A stretch of DNA of 64,000 bases from Hordeum vulgare subsp. vulgare. Its lineage: Eukaryota > Streptophyta > Magnoliopsida > Poales > Poaceae. The stretch covers positions 511,174,263 to 511,238,262 of the forward strand of contig NC_058524.1 of assembly GCF_904849725.1 (NCBI RefSeq), in the 5' to 3' direction. The notes below the pieces were generated by a model that made no database searches, had not been told where the DNA came from, and saw nothing but the letters and a program-made list of their open reading frames with translations. Position 1 is the first letter of the stretch, and each line of letters opens with the position of its first letter. A program made the translations under genes and the position numbers. Shown piece by piece: positions 1-10,689 of this stretch.

Positions 1-2039
1 GACCGTTCCCGTGCGCCCTCCGGCCAGCCCTCCCTCGCGGTGAAGCAGTGGCAGCCGCGGCGGCCGGCGCCCTCTCTTGCCCTGTGACGCAGTGGAGAAG
101 AAGGTAGGAGGAGGAGGAGGAGAGAGAGATGGGACGAGCCCCGCCCATTAGTTTGAGAGAGAGGTAAACCTTGGGCCCGCACGTTTTAAGTGGAAGCGCA
201 TTTTCCAAAAGGCGCTTTCCTGTTCTGAAAGCTTACCCCACTAGAATGCGTTTTCTGTTTTAGCTCCAGGGACCTGTTTGCAGTAATTCTATTTACAGAT
301 TGGTCCCTGGTGCTCTAACGAGCGTATCTCCGCAACCGTAGCTCCGATTGAGGTAAAACTAGCGCCCACGCTTTCATCTCGTCCAACCCGTTTCGATAGT
401 ATGATTTTCATAATGTGTTTGCACAGTAGAAATGGCTGTTTTTCCCTTGCCTTCCGATTGAGCCCTTTGAGAGAGAACCCTCTCCGGCGAATCTTTCTGA
501 CGTTTTATCGCGCTTCTTCCCGGAGTATTCGTCGACCCTCAGGCAAGCCAATCTCTTATCATTAGCTCCGGACTTACGTGATGACTTTGCTTGCACCGTG
601 TGTGTTTATCTGTATCACCTGTTAGCCTGCATTTGCATACACTTGTGATGATATCAGTAGTAGCTCCTAGCATTAGATTTTCTCTAATGCCCTGTCTTGT
701 TTACATATTACCATGCTAATAACAGTATTGATATTAATGTGGACATGTAGTACCAGGGTTTGATCTCATACCATGATTTTCAGCACTTTTGATTTGCTAT
801 GCTATTGTTTAGCATTTATATTTGTCGACGTAATGTTACAATGATGGATAGGTGAAGTTTAGTGAACAAATTACAACCTAATTGGTTGATCTTGAGTCAC
901 CTGTCCGGGCTTACCCGTGCAACCACATTTGCCGATATGGGACGGCCGTGACTTGGTCTGATTGCGTGCTCTTTTATCGGTACCTCCAAAGAGGGGGGTT
1001 ATGCACGCGTGCTACCTTCGCCCGGTAGGCGGTGCTAACTCTGTGAGCCAGTTGAGTTGTTCTCTGCGCACGTCCCCGTTTGGGACAATTTAGTTTGGCC
1101 ACGACTATGGCAGGTGGTATGAGGACACAAGGCCACCCAGGGCAGGACTCCGGGGGAGGATGAATGTCGGTGGTACGATGGGAGAGTCAGGTTTAGACAA
1201 GTTTCGTTGGAGCAACACTGGTCCACCCGAATGGGATCACGAGGTCAGTGCTCCATAGTGTGGGTGAAGTGTGCAACCTCTGCAGAGTGTAAGAACCTAT
1301 TCTAATAGCCGTGTCCACGGTATTGGACAGCCGTCGAGACCTCAGCTGGTGGTCAACCGTAACTATGTTAGTAATGATGAAAGAACTCATCTTGTGTGGA
1401 CATCGGAGGATGTCGGGAACGTAATATGTTAACCAAGAGAAGGCTATATGATGAATGGTCGGATGAATATGTGATGGGATTTGGATTCGTTCAGGTTGGA
1501 TTATGAGTTGTGAGACAACTCAGAAGAGAGTAAGTTGATATTCGGTAGCAATAAATAATTTAAATACTTGTTCTGATCGTTGCCATGCTAGTAAGGTAGA
1601 TTACATGCTCGATCCATGTTATGCTGATTTCCTGTAAATTCCATGCCATGCTTAGAATAATTCTTATACAGCATAATGTTAGCTTTGTTATCTCCTTGTT
1701 TGGATGCTATGTATTTGGTTGTCTTGCGAGTACATTCCAAGTACTCACCTGCCCTGCATGTGGCCAGTTGCAGGAGAAGACTCGCCGTGCTAGATCGTAA
1801 CCCAGCCAGTCCTGCGAGTTATGGAGCCTAGCAAGAGATGTCGTTGCCGTTGATTCAAAATCTCTGCTGCCATTTAGTTAGCCTTGGAGTCATGTAATAT
1901 TGTTGTAGGCAACAATATTGTAATACTCCATTATTTTAATAAAGCCTATTTTGCCTGGAATTGCTATATCATGTCTTTGGCGTGCGTCCGGTCTTATCCT
2001 GGGGACGGGCGTGCGTTGGCCCTCTATCGGGGTGCCACA
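1..2039 (+). repeat. 5' LTR of element A (left end outside window)
   Basis: This segment aligns along its whole length with 5410-7455 and ends in GTGCCACA, just before the primer-binding site. A GGA/GA-rich microsatellite at about 106-130 has its counterpart at about 5515-5545. Long frames on both strands are unconserved between the two LTR copies and are not genes. Confidence 0.9.
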
Positions 2040-2044
2040 AGACG

Positions 2045-2056
2045 TGGTATCAGAGC
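2045..2056 (+). promoter_or_regulatory. Primer-binding site, tRNA-iMet type
   Basis: The sequence TGGTATCAGAGC starts 6 nt after the LTR end. It is the usual plant retrotransposon match to the 3' end of initiator tRNA-Met, where minus-strand DNA synthesis is primed. It fixes the orientation and the right edge of the 5' LTR. Confidence 0.9.
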
Positions 2057-2169
2057 TAGGCTGGTTGTAGGTTACCCTAGCCCCAAGACCACCCTTAGGT
2101 TCAAACGGTAGTGAGCCTAGTAGATTTGACTTGTCTCTGGCATCCGACATGGCCGCTATTGACCAATAG

Positions 2170-2469
2170 ATGGCGCAGTCGGAATGGACGTGTCCCTACC
2201 CAGTTGTCCGCCCACCCATCCACTCTATAATGGACCGTGACCCTACCCAGTTGTCGACCGTGCCGGCGTATCTTCTACCCGACACGAGAAGGATCTACGC
2301 CATCCTGGTGTGTTCCAGCCCGACTGCGTATTTAACCCCTCCCACTTGTGAGCCGCACCTCTCCCCATCTAGTAAGCCAGAACCCTGCAAGAGAACCCAA
2401 GCGAGTATCCCCAAACCAACAACCAAGTCAGTTCTTCCAGAACGCCCACTTTCCATAGCCGAACCTTAG
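2170..2469 (+). CDS. Small proline-rich ORF of element A, unknown
   Basis: A 99-codon ATG frame lies about 115 nt after the primer site. The product is rich in proline, serine and threonine, with no recognisable domain, zinc finger or membrane segment. Its place is that of a gag gene, but nothing in it looks like gag. It may be decayed coding sequence or leader. The next frame begins at 2543, so the two could once have been one longer reading frame. I do not recognise it. Confidence 0.3.
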   Translation: MAQSEWTCPYPVVRPPIHSIMDRDPTQLSTVPAYLLPDTRRIYAILVCSSPTAYLTPPTCEPHLSPSSKPEPCKRTQASIPKPTTKSVLPERPLSIAEP

Positions 2470-2542
2470 CCAATGGTTATCCTGGCTTTCCGCCCATCCT
2501 TTCGAGTATGCTCTCCCGAGCCCTTGCCGTAGTAAGCCTCCA

Positions 2543-3219
2543 GTGTATTTGGTGTTCCAGTCGGAACCTATTCCCCATCTTTGTCGGTTCTATGCAAAGA
2601 TGCATCTCAACCCAGGTCTAGTAGCGGATGGGAAACCCATGAATTTTCGTGGCAAACCCATGCCCACCCCTGTGTTGGCTGTCCAGATAGCTGCTGCGGA
2701 AGCCATCACTCATCTTCATTTCCAGTTTCCGCAAGTGGCGGAGATGCAGGTGTTTCACTATTTTCCCTCTACGTCAGACGCAGGTTGTGATTTCTCCGAC
2801 ACAGTCGAAGACGCAGACCCAACAATAGCTCGACTGATCCAGTTTCTTGCCGCCAGGGATTATTGCTCTGTGGCATTCTTAGAGAGTTCAAACCCATTGA
2901 CCATGACACCACACGGGTTGTTACGGAAGCATACCGTGTGGCCCGTCAAGTTGCTCCCCAGTCCACCCGTTCCCTGTTGCCAAACCCAGTGCCACCTTCA
3001 CAGCTAGTACCGCCCTCGCAGTCTATGGACCCATATCAACCCGGGAACATCCACCGGAACTCCATTCTGGGAGCTATCTGGCGACTTCATCGTCAGGATG
3101 TGTTCCATCAAGTTCTCCGTGCAACTCCAGCAGTTGAGCCCCAACCCATAGAGGTGCCCGACAATCAAGACAAAGGTTGGCTCAGCCTTCATCCTCCAGG
3201 AGAGCCCCAGCAAGAGTAG
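2543..3219 (+). pseudogene. Unrecognised cargo-like ORF of element A, frameshifted
   Basis: One frame runs from 2543 to 3007 and a second overlapping frame from 2863 to 3219. The sense of the protein seems to move from the first to the second near 2870, suggesting a single frameshift in a product of about 220 residues. The N-terminal part has a stretch around FYAKMHL, KPMNFRGKPMPTP, then an alanine-rich helix-like AAAEAITHL. The pattern of a basic/aromatic strand followed by an AA-rich helix faintly recalls a double-stranded RNA-binding fold, but this is only an impression. The C-terminal part is proline/glutamine rich. No retrotransposon domain is present. It could be captured host sequence or an element-specific protein. 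Confidence 0.4.
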
Positions 3220-3764
3220 GCCCGGTTGTGGCTTCGACAGGGAGTGAAGCCAGGACATGATGCAAGTAGGTGTGTTGCGAAGACTCTCTCTTCGTCCGCG
3301 TCTAGGATTAGGACGTTGTGGTTTGGAGTGAGTTGTTGTTACTAGACGCCCAATAGGGATGCGTGTTGTTGTACTGCTTGCATTGCTTATGCCTGTGTGT
3401 AGTTGTAATATCATGTATGCTTATTTGCCCTGTGTGCTTGGTTCATCTGTCACCCTGTTAAGCAGAAATGTTTGACAGAGCTGGCATTGGATTCTTAACA
3501 AGATTCTAGTCAGTAGAGCACTTACACCTAATAACAAATGACTTGCCCAGAGTCCCTAATAAAATGCGAGTTGGTGCAGGTGTATGTATGCCAGGAGTAC
3601 ATACACCCACTAGCATTAAAACACCTTAGTGTAATCTGCTTGATATGATTCTTTTTTTTTGCCTGCATTTTGCCACCATGAGCATTCTGCATCTGCTTGC
3701 ATGTTAGTTTGAATAGATTGCATGTGTATCGTGTGAGCAATGTCTACATACTCGTTGCAATCTC
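3220..3764. other. Interior of element A without recognisable gene
   Basis: About 550 bp between the sense ORF relic and the poly(A) signal of the antisense gene. I see only short frames and no motif. Confidence 0.5.
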
Positions 3765-3782
3765 AGAGAAATTCTGAGAAAT

Positions 3783-3788
3783 TTTATT
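3783..3788 (-). terminator. Poly(A) signal of the antisense gene
   Basis: TTTATT on the plus strand reads AATAAA on the minus strand. It lies about 220 nt downstream of the stop codon of the 55-codon antisense ORF, a normal distance for a short plant 3' UTR. Confidence 0.5.
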
Positions 3789-4009
3789 GCAGCATAGACC
3801 GTTACAACCCTTCCAGACAAAGACCTAAACCGTAGTTCTACCCTAGTACCCACTAGTTGTGGATGTCATTCAGCGAGGAGCAACCAGCAACGTGGTCTCC
3901 ACACTGAAGAGCTCCGTTGACCGCACCACACTAACCCTAGACCGAGTAGCGCCTCTGTCACCGTCTTGTGTGATGTTGACAGGTCGCCCCTTGCCGCCAC
4001 CGCCAGCGC

Positions 4010-4177
4010 TTATTCCACCAGGATGAGACGGCGTAATTGACCGTCACCCATCCCTCTAGCCGCGGCATCGCGACGGTCATCAAGGATCATCACGCATAGT
4101 AGTAGCAAGCCGCCAACCAATGCCATGAGTAGACCAGCCAGGAAGATCGTGAGCAGCTCCGACCCCAGGCCCGCCAT
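4010..4177 (-). CDS. Antisense 55-residue single-pass membrane protein
   Basis: This minus-strand ORF lies inside element A, opposite to its transcription. The 55-residue product starts MAGLGSELL. It has one strongly hydrophobic segment (about residues 8-32), then a charged tail starting DDRRD and ending in LILVE. I chose the ATG at 4177 because a consensus TATA box (CTATAAAA, 4280-4273) sits about 100 nt upstream and a purine-poor leader follows it; the longer open frame reaching 4426 runs through the TATA box, so its first half would not be transcribed. An AATAAA lies downstream at 3788-3783. Promoter, ORF and poly(A) signal together suggest an independent gene, either captured from the host or an antisense gene like those known in Grande and Retand elements. 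Function unknown; a membrane location is predicted only from hydrophobicity. Confidence 0.6.
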   Translation of the reverse strand: MAGLGSELLTIFLAGLLMALVGGLLLLCVMILDDRRDAAARGMGDGQLRRLILVE

Positions 4178-4272
4178 TAGTGCCTTGCCTCGCGCTCCTG
4201 CAATCGGAAAGAGAAGGGGAAGAGAAGAAGTGAGGTAGGAGGCGAGGTAGAAGAGATAGGGAACCGCAGTCG

Positions 4273-4280
4273 TTTTATAG
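4273..4280 (-). promoter_or_regulatory. TATA box of the antisense gene
   Basis: CTATAAAA on the minus strand in GC-rich surroundings. It predicts a start site near 4245-4250 and a 5' UTR of about 70 nt before the ATG at 4177. It directs transcription towards the 55-codon ORF and against the host element. Confidence 0.55.
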
Positions 4281-4846
4281 CCCCGTTCTGGTGTTCGGTG
4301 AGCGAGGTCCACGAGGCCGCGCGCTGCTCGATCACCGGCGTCCAGGAGCGAATCCGCGAGCAGTGCCGACCGGCATTGGCCCGCGATGGGAGTGCTCTCT
4401 GCGTCGGCCTCGTGCACGCCGCGCACTACCGTCGTAGGTTGATTTACACCCTAGGAGCTAGGTGTGCGCAGTGCCTAGCCGCACTCCGTACGGCGCAAGA
4501 TCGAGAGAGAGAGTGAGAGCCGTTGGCCGAAGAAAGGAGAAGAAGGCTGCCAGTGGGTCCTGGTCCCGCCTGACACAGAAAGAGGTCACTGTTCATTGTG
4601 GTGCCCCAAGCATTTTCGAAAAAAAGGAAATTCTGCTTTTTCTAAAATGATAGGGCTACCCAGTGACCCCCGCGTGTGGAGTAGATCCCGCGATAGTTGT
4701 GTCTGGATCTGGGTGTACTAGTTTTGGTACTCTTAACTCGGTTGTTTTCAACCACAGGGTTAAGACCCAAGCCCAGAGGTTGTCATAGGAGGCGTAGTAG
4801 TTTTGTTCTAAGCTAACCCTAGGAATCTCGAGGATGAGATCCTTCT
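4281..4846. other. 3' interior of element A, no gene seen
   Basis: GC-rich sequence upstream of the antisense TATA box (4281-4560), possibly its promoter region, then non-coding sequence leading to the polypurine tract. No supported ORF. Confidence 0.5.
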
Positions 4847-4857
4847 AAGGGGGGAAG
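4847..4857 (+). promoter_or_regulatory. Polypurine tract of element A
   Basis: AAGGGGGGAAG lies just before TGTAACACCCC and would prime plus-strand DNA synthesis. It marks the start of the 3' LTR. Confidence 0.85.
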
Positions 4858-4859
4858 TT

Positions 4860-7455
4860 TGTAACACCCCAAAAATCAGGTTATCGATTTTTGTGCTATT
4901 ATCCCTTCCTAGCTTTTCTCTCCCAAATTTTTCTTGTGGAATTTGGCAAATCACCAGGTGAATCGAGTCCATTCTCAACCCCTTAGTGCTTTTCCCATGT
5001 CCTTGTGCCAGCTTGCCCTTGTTGAGTAAACCCCGAACCTCTTTGAAACCCAAGCTCTGAAATATTGGAACTGGGAATCCTGCCTTTGTGTTTGCAAAAG
5101 AGCCATCATTTCCCTTGCTCTGTTAATCCTCCAAAAATTCCCACAGATCATTCTTCCCTCATAAACCCTAGATGTGCAAAAATATTTCCAAGTTGTATGC
5201 AATATTTCTCCTCTAGAATTAATTCTTGTTTCTGCCCTTCTGAGGAATTAAATACAATAAAATATCTACCCATCTCCCAAGGTCATGAAAACTTGAGGAT
5301 ATATCCTTTGTGATCATATGGAGCTCTCATAAAATATTGGCCATCACTATGTGGGTAAAAATGCCTTTTCCCTATTTAAAATATTGACCACCCCCGAGCA
5401 CAAAGAGGAGCGGCCGTTCCCCTGCGCCCTTCGGTCGGCCCTCCCTCGCAGCGGAGCAATGGCATCTGCGGCGACCGGTGCCCTCTCCCGCCCCCTGTCG
5501 TAGTGGAGAAGAAGGTAGAAGGAGGAGGAGGAGAGAGAGAGAGATGGGGCGGGCCCCGCCCGTCAGTGAGAGAGGGGTCAACCCCGGGCCCGCGCATTTT
5601 AAGTGGAAGCACATTTTCCAAAAGGCGCTTTCCTGTTCTGAAAGCGTACTCCGCCAGAATGCGTTTTCTGTTTTAGCTCCAGGGACCTGTTTGTAGTAAT
5701 TCTTTTTAGAGATTGGTCCCTCGAGCTCCAACGAGCGTATCTCCGCAACCGTAGCTCCGATTGAGGTAAAACCAGCGCCCATGCTTTCGTCTCGTCGAGC
5801 CCATTTCGATAGTATGATTTCATAATGTGTTTGCACAATAGCAATGATTGTTTTGCCCTTGCCCTCTGATTGAGCCCTTCGAGAGAGAACCGTCTCCGGC
5901 GAATCTTTCCGGCGTTTTGTCGCGCTTCTTCCCGGATTATTCGTCGACCCTGAGGCAAGCCAATATCTTATCATTAGCTCCGGACTTGCGTGATGACTTT
6001 GCTTGCAACCTGTGTGTTTATCTGTATCACCTTTTAGCCTGCATTTGCATACACTTGTGATGATATCAGTAGTAGCTTCTAGCATTACTTTTTATCTAAG
6101 GCCATGTCTTGTTTACATATTACCATGCTAATAACAATACTGATATTAACGTGGACATGTAGTACCACGGTTTGATCTCATGCCATGTTTGTCAGCACTA
6201 TTGAGTTAATATGCTATTGTTTAGCATTTATATTTGTTGAGGTAATGATACAGTGCTGGATAGGTGAAGTTGAGTTAACAAATTGCAACCTAGTTGGTTG
6301 ATCTTTAGTCACCTGTCCGGGCTTACCCGTGCAACCACATTTGCCGATATGGGACGGCCTTGACTTGGTCTGATTGCGTGCTCTTTCACCGGTACCTCCA
6401 AAGAGGGAGGGTTTTGCACGCGTGCTACCTTGGCCCGGTAGGTGGTGATAACCTTGTGAGCGAGTTGAGTTGTTTTGTGCGCACGTCCCTGTTTGGGACA
6501 GTTTAGTTTGGCCACGACTGTGGCAGGTGTCATGAGGACACAGGGCTACCCAGGGCAGGACTCCGGGGGAGGATGAATTCCGGTGGTACGATGGGAGAGT
6601 CACGGGTGAGACAAGTTTCGCTGGAGCAACAATGGTCCACCCGAATGGGATCGCAAGGTCAATGCTCCATAGTGTGGGTAAAGTGTGCAACCTCTGCAGA
6701 GTGTAAGAACCTATTCAAATAGCCGTGACCACAATATTGGTCAGCCCGACCAGACCTCAGCAGGTGGTCAACCGTAACTATGTTAGTAATGATGGAAGAA
6801 CTCATCTTGTGTGGACATCGGAGGATGTCGGGAACATAATATGCTAACCAAGAGAAGGCTAAATGATGAGTGGTCGGATGACTATGTGATGGGATTTGGA
6901 TTCGTTCAGGTTGGGTTATGAGTTGCATGACAACTCAGAAGAGAGTAAGTTGACATTCGGTAACAGTAAATAATTTAAATACTTGTTGTGATCGTTGCCA
7001 TGCTAGTTAGGTAGATTACTTGCTCGATCCATGTTATGCTGCTTTCTTGTTAATTCCATGCCATGCTTAGAATAATTCTTATATAGCATAATGTTAGCTT
7101 TGTTATCTGCTTGTTTGGATGCTATGTATTTGTTTGTCTTGCGAGTACATTCATAGTACTCACCTGGCCTTGCACGTGGCCAGTTGCAGGAGAAGACTCG
7201 ACGTGCTAGATCGTAACCCAGCTAGTCCTGCGAGTTATGGAGCCCCGTCACAGATGTCATTGCCGTTGATGCCAGACCTCTGCTGCAATTTAGTTAGCCT
7301 TGGAGTCATGTAATATTGTTGTAGGCAACAGTATTGTAATACTCCATTATATTAATAAATACATTTTTTCCTGGAATTGCTGTATCATGTGTTTGGCGAG
7401 CGTCCCGTCTTATCCTAGGGACGGGCGTGCGCTGGGCCTCTATCAGGGTGCCACA
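4860..7455 (+). repeat. 3' LTR of element A (2596 bp)
   Basis: It starts TGTAACACCCC and ends GTGCCACA, giving the TG...CA termini expected of an LTR. Its last 2.05 kb matches 1-2039. A CCTATTTAAAA box near 5372 is a possible promoter. The GC-rich block after it (5400-5600) contains open frames on both strands that are not preserved in the other LTR and are treated as shadows. Confidence 0.9.
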
Positions 7456-7977
7456 GATGACAACGATCTCCCCCTCCAGGAGGAGTTCTCCTCGATGAAA
7501 TTTGCCCACCGGAAGGTTCTTTTCTTCTCTGTAGGTTTCCACCGTGGAGCAGCGGCGCAACGGCGAAAACTCTCCGTCCCCCGTAACTTTTAGGTCAAGA
7601 GTGTCATATAGGCCAAAGAGGGGCACCGGATGCGGGACCCACCACCCAGGAGGCCCCCCTGCGCGGCCTAGGGGTCCCGCACCACCAGGCCGCCTGGGTG
7701 CCTGGTGGCCTCCCTCCGGCCCTTCTTTGGCCTATCTTCGTGATCTGTTCGGAAACTCCTTCGCTCAAATTTTCAGCTTATTTGGAGATGTTATGATATA
7801 GTAACTCTCCACACTCTTTTCTCTGTTGAATCCTGCGTGTGCTGTTTCGGCACCGGAAAGTTGCAAACTGTGCAAAATAAGCCAAAACACTATAAGAACA
7901 ACATCATATTGTGAAATATATCAATGAATAGAGACAGATTATGATTCAAAATAGTGATTTATTTTGGAAATATCAGT
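7456..7977 (-). repeat. Unclassified LTR-like fragment, reverse strand
   Basis: A GC-rich core (about 7610-7720) with inverted GGCC/GGCCT-type repeats is flanked by a TATA-like TGGCCTATAT on the minus strand. This arrangement resembles the promoter part of the reverse-strand LTR at about 49480-49700, but the sequences are not alike enough to assign the same family. The boundary with the Copia gag relic to the right is somewhere between 7940 and 7978. No gene seen. Confidence 0.4.
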
Positions 7978-8900
7978 GAGATGTTTGCGATGCTAGAAGT
8001 TGCAGAGTCAGAAATCCAGAAAGAGCATCAAGTGTTGATGGTCAATAAAACCACTAGTTTCAAGAAAAACGACAAAGGCAAGAAGGGTAACTCCAAGAAG
8101 AGTGGAAAAGCTATTGCCCCTCGGACGAGGAAACCAAAGGATGGGCCTAAGACGGAAACTTAGTGTTATTATTGCAACGGGACGAGTCACTGGAAGCGAA
8201 ATTGCCCCAAGTATCTCGCCGATAAGAACGCGGCCAACGCCAAACAAGGTATATATGATATACATGTTATTGATGTGTACCTTAACGGTTCTCATGGTAG
8301 TGCCTGGGTATTTGATACCGGTTATATTCCTCATATTTGCAACTCGAAACAGGAACTACGGAATAAACAAAGACCAGCGAAGGATGAAGTGACGATACGC
8401 GTGGGAAATGGTTCCAAGGTTGATGCGATCGCCGTCGGCACGATCTCACTTCAGTTACCATCGGGATTAGTGATGAACTTAAATAATTGTTATTTAGTGC
8501 CTGCCTTGAGCATGAAAATTATATCAGGATCTTGTTTATTGCGAGATGGTTACTCATTTAAGTCAGAGAATAATGGTTGTTCTATTTATATGATTAATAT
8601 CTTTTATGGTCATGCACCCAATGTGAGGGGTTTGTTCATATTGAATCTCGATTGTGATGACACTCATGTCCATAACATAGAGACCAAAAGATGTAGAGTT
8701 AATAATGATAGTGCAACTTTCTTGTGGCACTGCCGCTTAGGTCATATTGGTGTAAAGCGCACGAAGAAACTCCATAATGATGGACTTTTGGAGTCACTTG
8801 ATTTTGAATCACTTGACACATGCGAACCATGCCTCATGGGCAAGATGACTAAGACCACATTCTCTAGAACAATGGAGAGTGCAAGTGATTTGTTGGAGAT
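7978..8900 (+). pseudogene. Copia gag C-terminus, protease, start of integrase
   Basis: A lysine-rich gag tail is followed by a CCHC zinc knuckle (C-x2-C-x4-H-x4-C, starting CYYC), an aspartic protease site (VFDTG, codons at about 8311-8325) and the pre-integrase zinc-binding region (WHCRLGH, then CEPCLMGK). A TAG at 8161-8163 lies directly before the zinc knuckle; otherwise one frame stays open to the insertion at 8900. In an intact element these proteins package the RNA, cut the polyprotein and begin the integrase. The frame ends at the target duplication GAGAT of the inserted element and resumes at 12194. Confidence 0.88.
8896..8900. repeat. Target-site duplication GAGAT (left copy)
   Basis: Identical to 12194-12198, on the other side of the inserted element S1. 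Confidence 0.85.
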
Positions 8901-9250
8901 TGATACGTCTCCAACGTATCATAATTTTTGATGGTTCCATGCTATTATCTTGTCAACTTTGGATGTTTTGTATGCATTTTATATCTTTTTTGGGACTAAC
9001 CTATTAACTCAGTGCCAAGTGCCAGTTCCTGTTTTTTCCGTCTTTTTGACCTTTTTCGGAGGAGAATATTAAACGAAGTCCAAACGGAATAAAACATCCG
9101 GAAATATTTTTTCCGAAACACAAGATACGCAAGGAACTTGAGAACCAAGGCAAAGTCTCCCGGGGGAGGCCAAAAGCCCCCTAGTCGCTGCCTGGGGGGC
9201 GCCTAGCAGGCTTGTGGCCCCCCCCCATGGCTCCTTTGCCCTACCTCTTC
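8901..9250 (+). repeat. Truncated 5' LTR of S1
   Basis: Aligns with 10690-11039 of the 3' LTR with few differences, then stops just before the TATA box found at 11043. Confidence 0.85.
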
Positions 9251-10689
9251 CGCTATGTTAGGAAGTCGGAGCGTAATTGAATAATTGATTGTCATCCTTG
9301 GTGTTGCGGTCAGGATCGCGCGATGGTTAACACCTACCAACCCTTCCCCTAGGAGTATGCGTTTAGCACTTTGTTTCAATTACTAATAAAACTTTCGCAT
9401 TAAGTATACGAGTTCTTCATGACTAATGTGAGTCCATGGTATAGATGCACTTTCACCTTCCACCATTGCTAGCCTCTCTAGTGCCGCGCAACTTTCACCG
9501 GTGCACAAACCCACCATATACCTTCCTCAAAACAGCCACCATACCTACCTACTATGGCATTTTCATAGCCATTCCGAGATATATTGCCATGCAACTCCCA
9601 CCGTTCCGTCTCATGACTTGTGTCGTCACTTTCATATTGCCATTGCATGATCGTAAGATAGCTAGCAAGATGTTTCAACGTCATACGCTAAGCTAGATCG
9701 TTGCACATCCCGGTACACTGCCGGAGGCATTTCCTATAGATTCATCATTGCTCTAAGTATTGAGTTGTGAGTAAATAAAAGTGTGATGATCATCATTATT
9801 AGAGCATTGTCCCATGTGAGGAAAATAACGAGGCCAAAGATGCCCACCAAAAAAATGAAAAGAGGCCAAAGAGCCCAAATAAAAAAAAAGAGAGAGAAAA
9901 AGAGAGAAGGGACAATGCTACTATCTTTTTCCACACTTGTGCTTCACATTAGCACCATGTTCTTCATGATGGAGAGTCTCACGTTTTGACACTTCCATAT
10001 ACTAGTGGGAATCTTCATTGTATAACTTGGCTTGTATATTCCAACGATGGGCTTCCTCAAAATTTCCCCAGGTCTTCGTGAGCAAGCAAGTTGGGTGCAC
10101 ACCCACTAGTTTTCCTTTTGAGCTTTCACACACTTATAGCTCTAAGTGCATCCGTTACATGGAAATCCCTACTCATTCACATTGATATCTATTGATGGGC
10201 ATCTCCATAGCCCTTTTATATGCCGAGTCCATGTGACCATCTCCTCCTTTTTGCCTCACAACCTCCACCACACTCTATTTCACCTATAGTGCTATATCCA
10301 TGGCTCACGCTCATATATTGCGTGAGATTTGAAAAAGGTTTGAGAAAGTAAGAGTGCAAAAACAATTACTTGGCCAATACCGGGGTTGTGCATGATTTTA
10401 ATTCGTTGTGTGGGGATGATGGAGCATAGCCGGACTATATGATTTTGTAGGGATAACTTCCTTTGGCCTTGTTATTTCGAAAGTTTATGATTACCTTGCT
10501 AGTTTGCTTGAAGTATTATTGTTTTCATGTCAATAGCAAACTATTGTTTTGAATCTTACGGATCTGAACATTCATGTCACATGAAATATGTTCCAAAGGA
10601 CAAATATGTTAGGTAGCATTCCACATCAAAAATTCAGTCTTTATCACTTCCCTACTCGAGGACAAGCATGAGTTAAGCTTGGGGATGCT
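9251..10689 (+). other. S1 3' noncoding interior
   Basis: Similar to 21533-22957, 37124-38532 and 55382-56840 in the sister copies. It holds a conserved purine-rich stretch (about 9830-9915, repeating AAAGAG and GCCCA-type words) and ends in the AAGCTTGGGGATGC purine tract before the LTR. No ORF is preserved between copies. Confidence 0.75.

Larger units (their letters stand above)
1..7455 (+). mobile_element. Non-autonomous long-LTR retrotransposon (element A)
   Basis: Two direct repeats (1-2039 and 4860-7455) flank a 2.8-kb interior that starts with a tRNA-Met type primer site and ends with a purine tract directly before TGTAACACCCC. This is the structure of an LTR retrotransposon, probably of the Ty3/Gypsy superfamily judging by the TGTAACACC start. 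No gag zinc knuckle, protease, reverse transcriptase or integrase motif is visible in any frame, so it must depend on another element. The LTR copies differ at roughly 8% of sites in one 120-bp stretch I compared by eye (about 301-420 against 5715-5835), so it is not a recent insertion. The left about 550 bp of the 5' LTR lies outside the window, so the target duplication cannot be checked; the right flank begins GATGA. Confidence 0.9.

Noticed and set aside
4178..4426. N-terminal extension of the antisense ORF to 4426
   Set aside because: It would run through the TATA box; the ATG at 4177 fits promoter spacing better.
5372..6085. Long minus-strand frame in the 3' LTR of element A
   Set aside because: Not kept in the other LTR copy (1-680) and lies in GC-rich LTR sequence; no domain.
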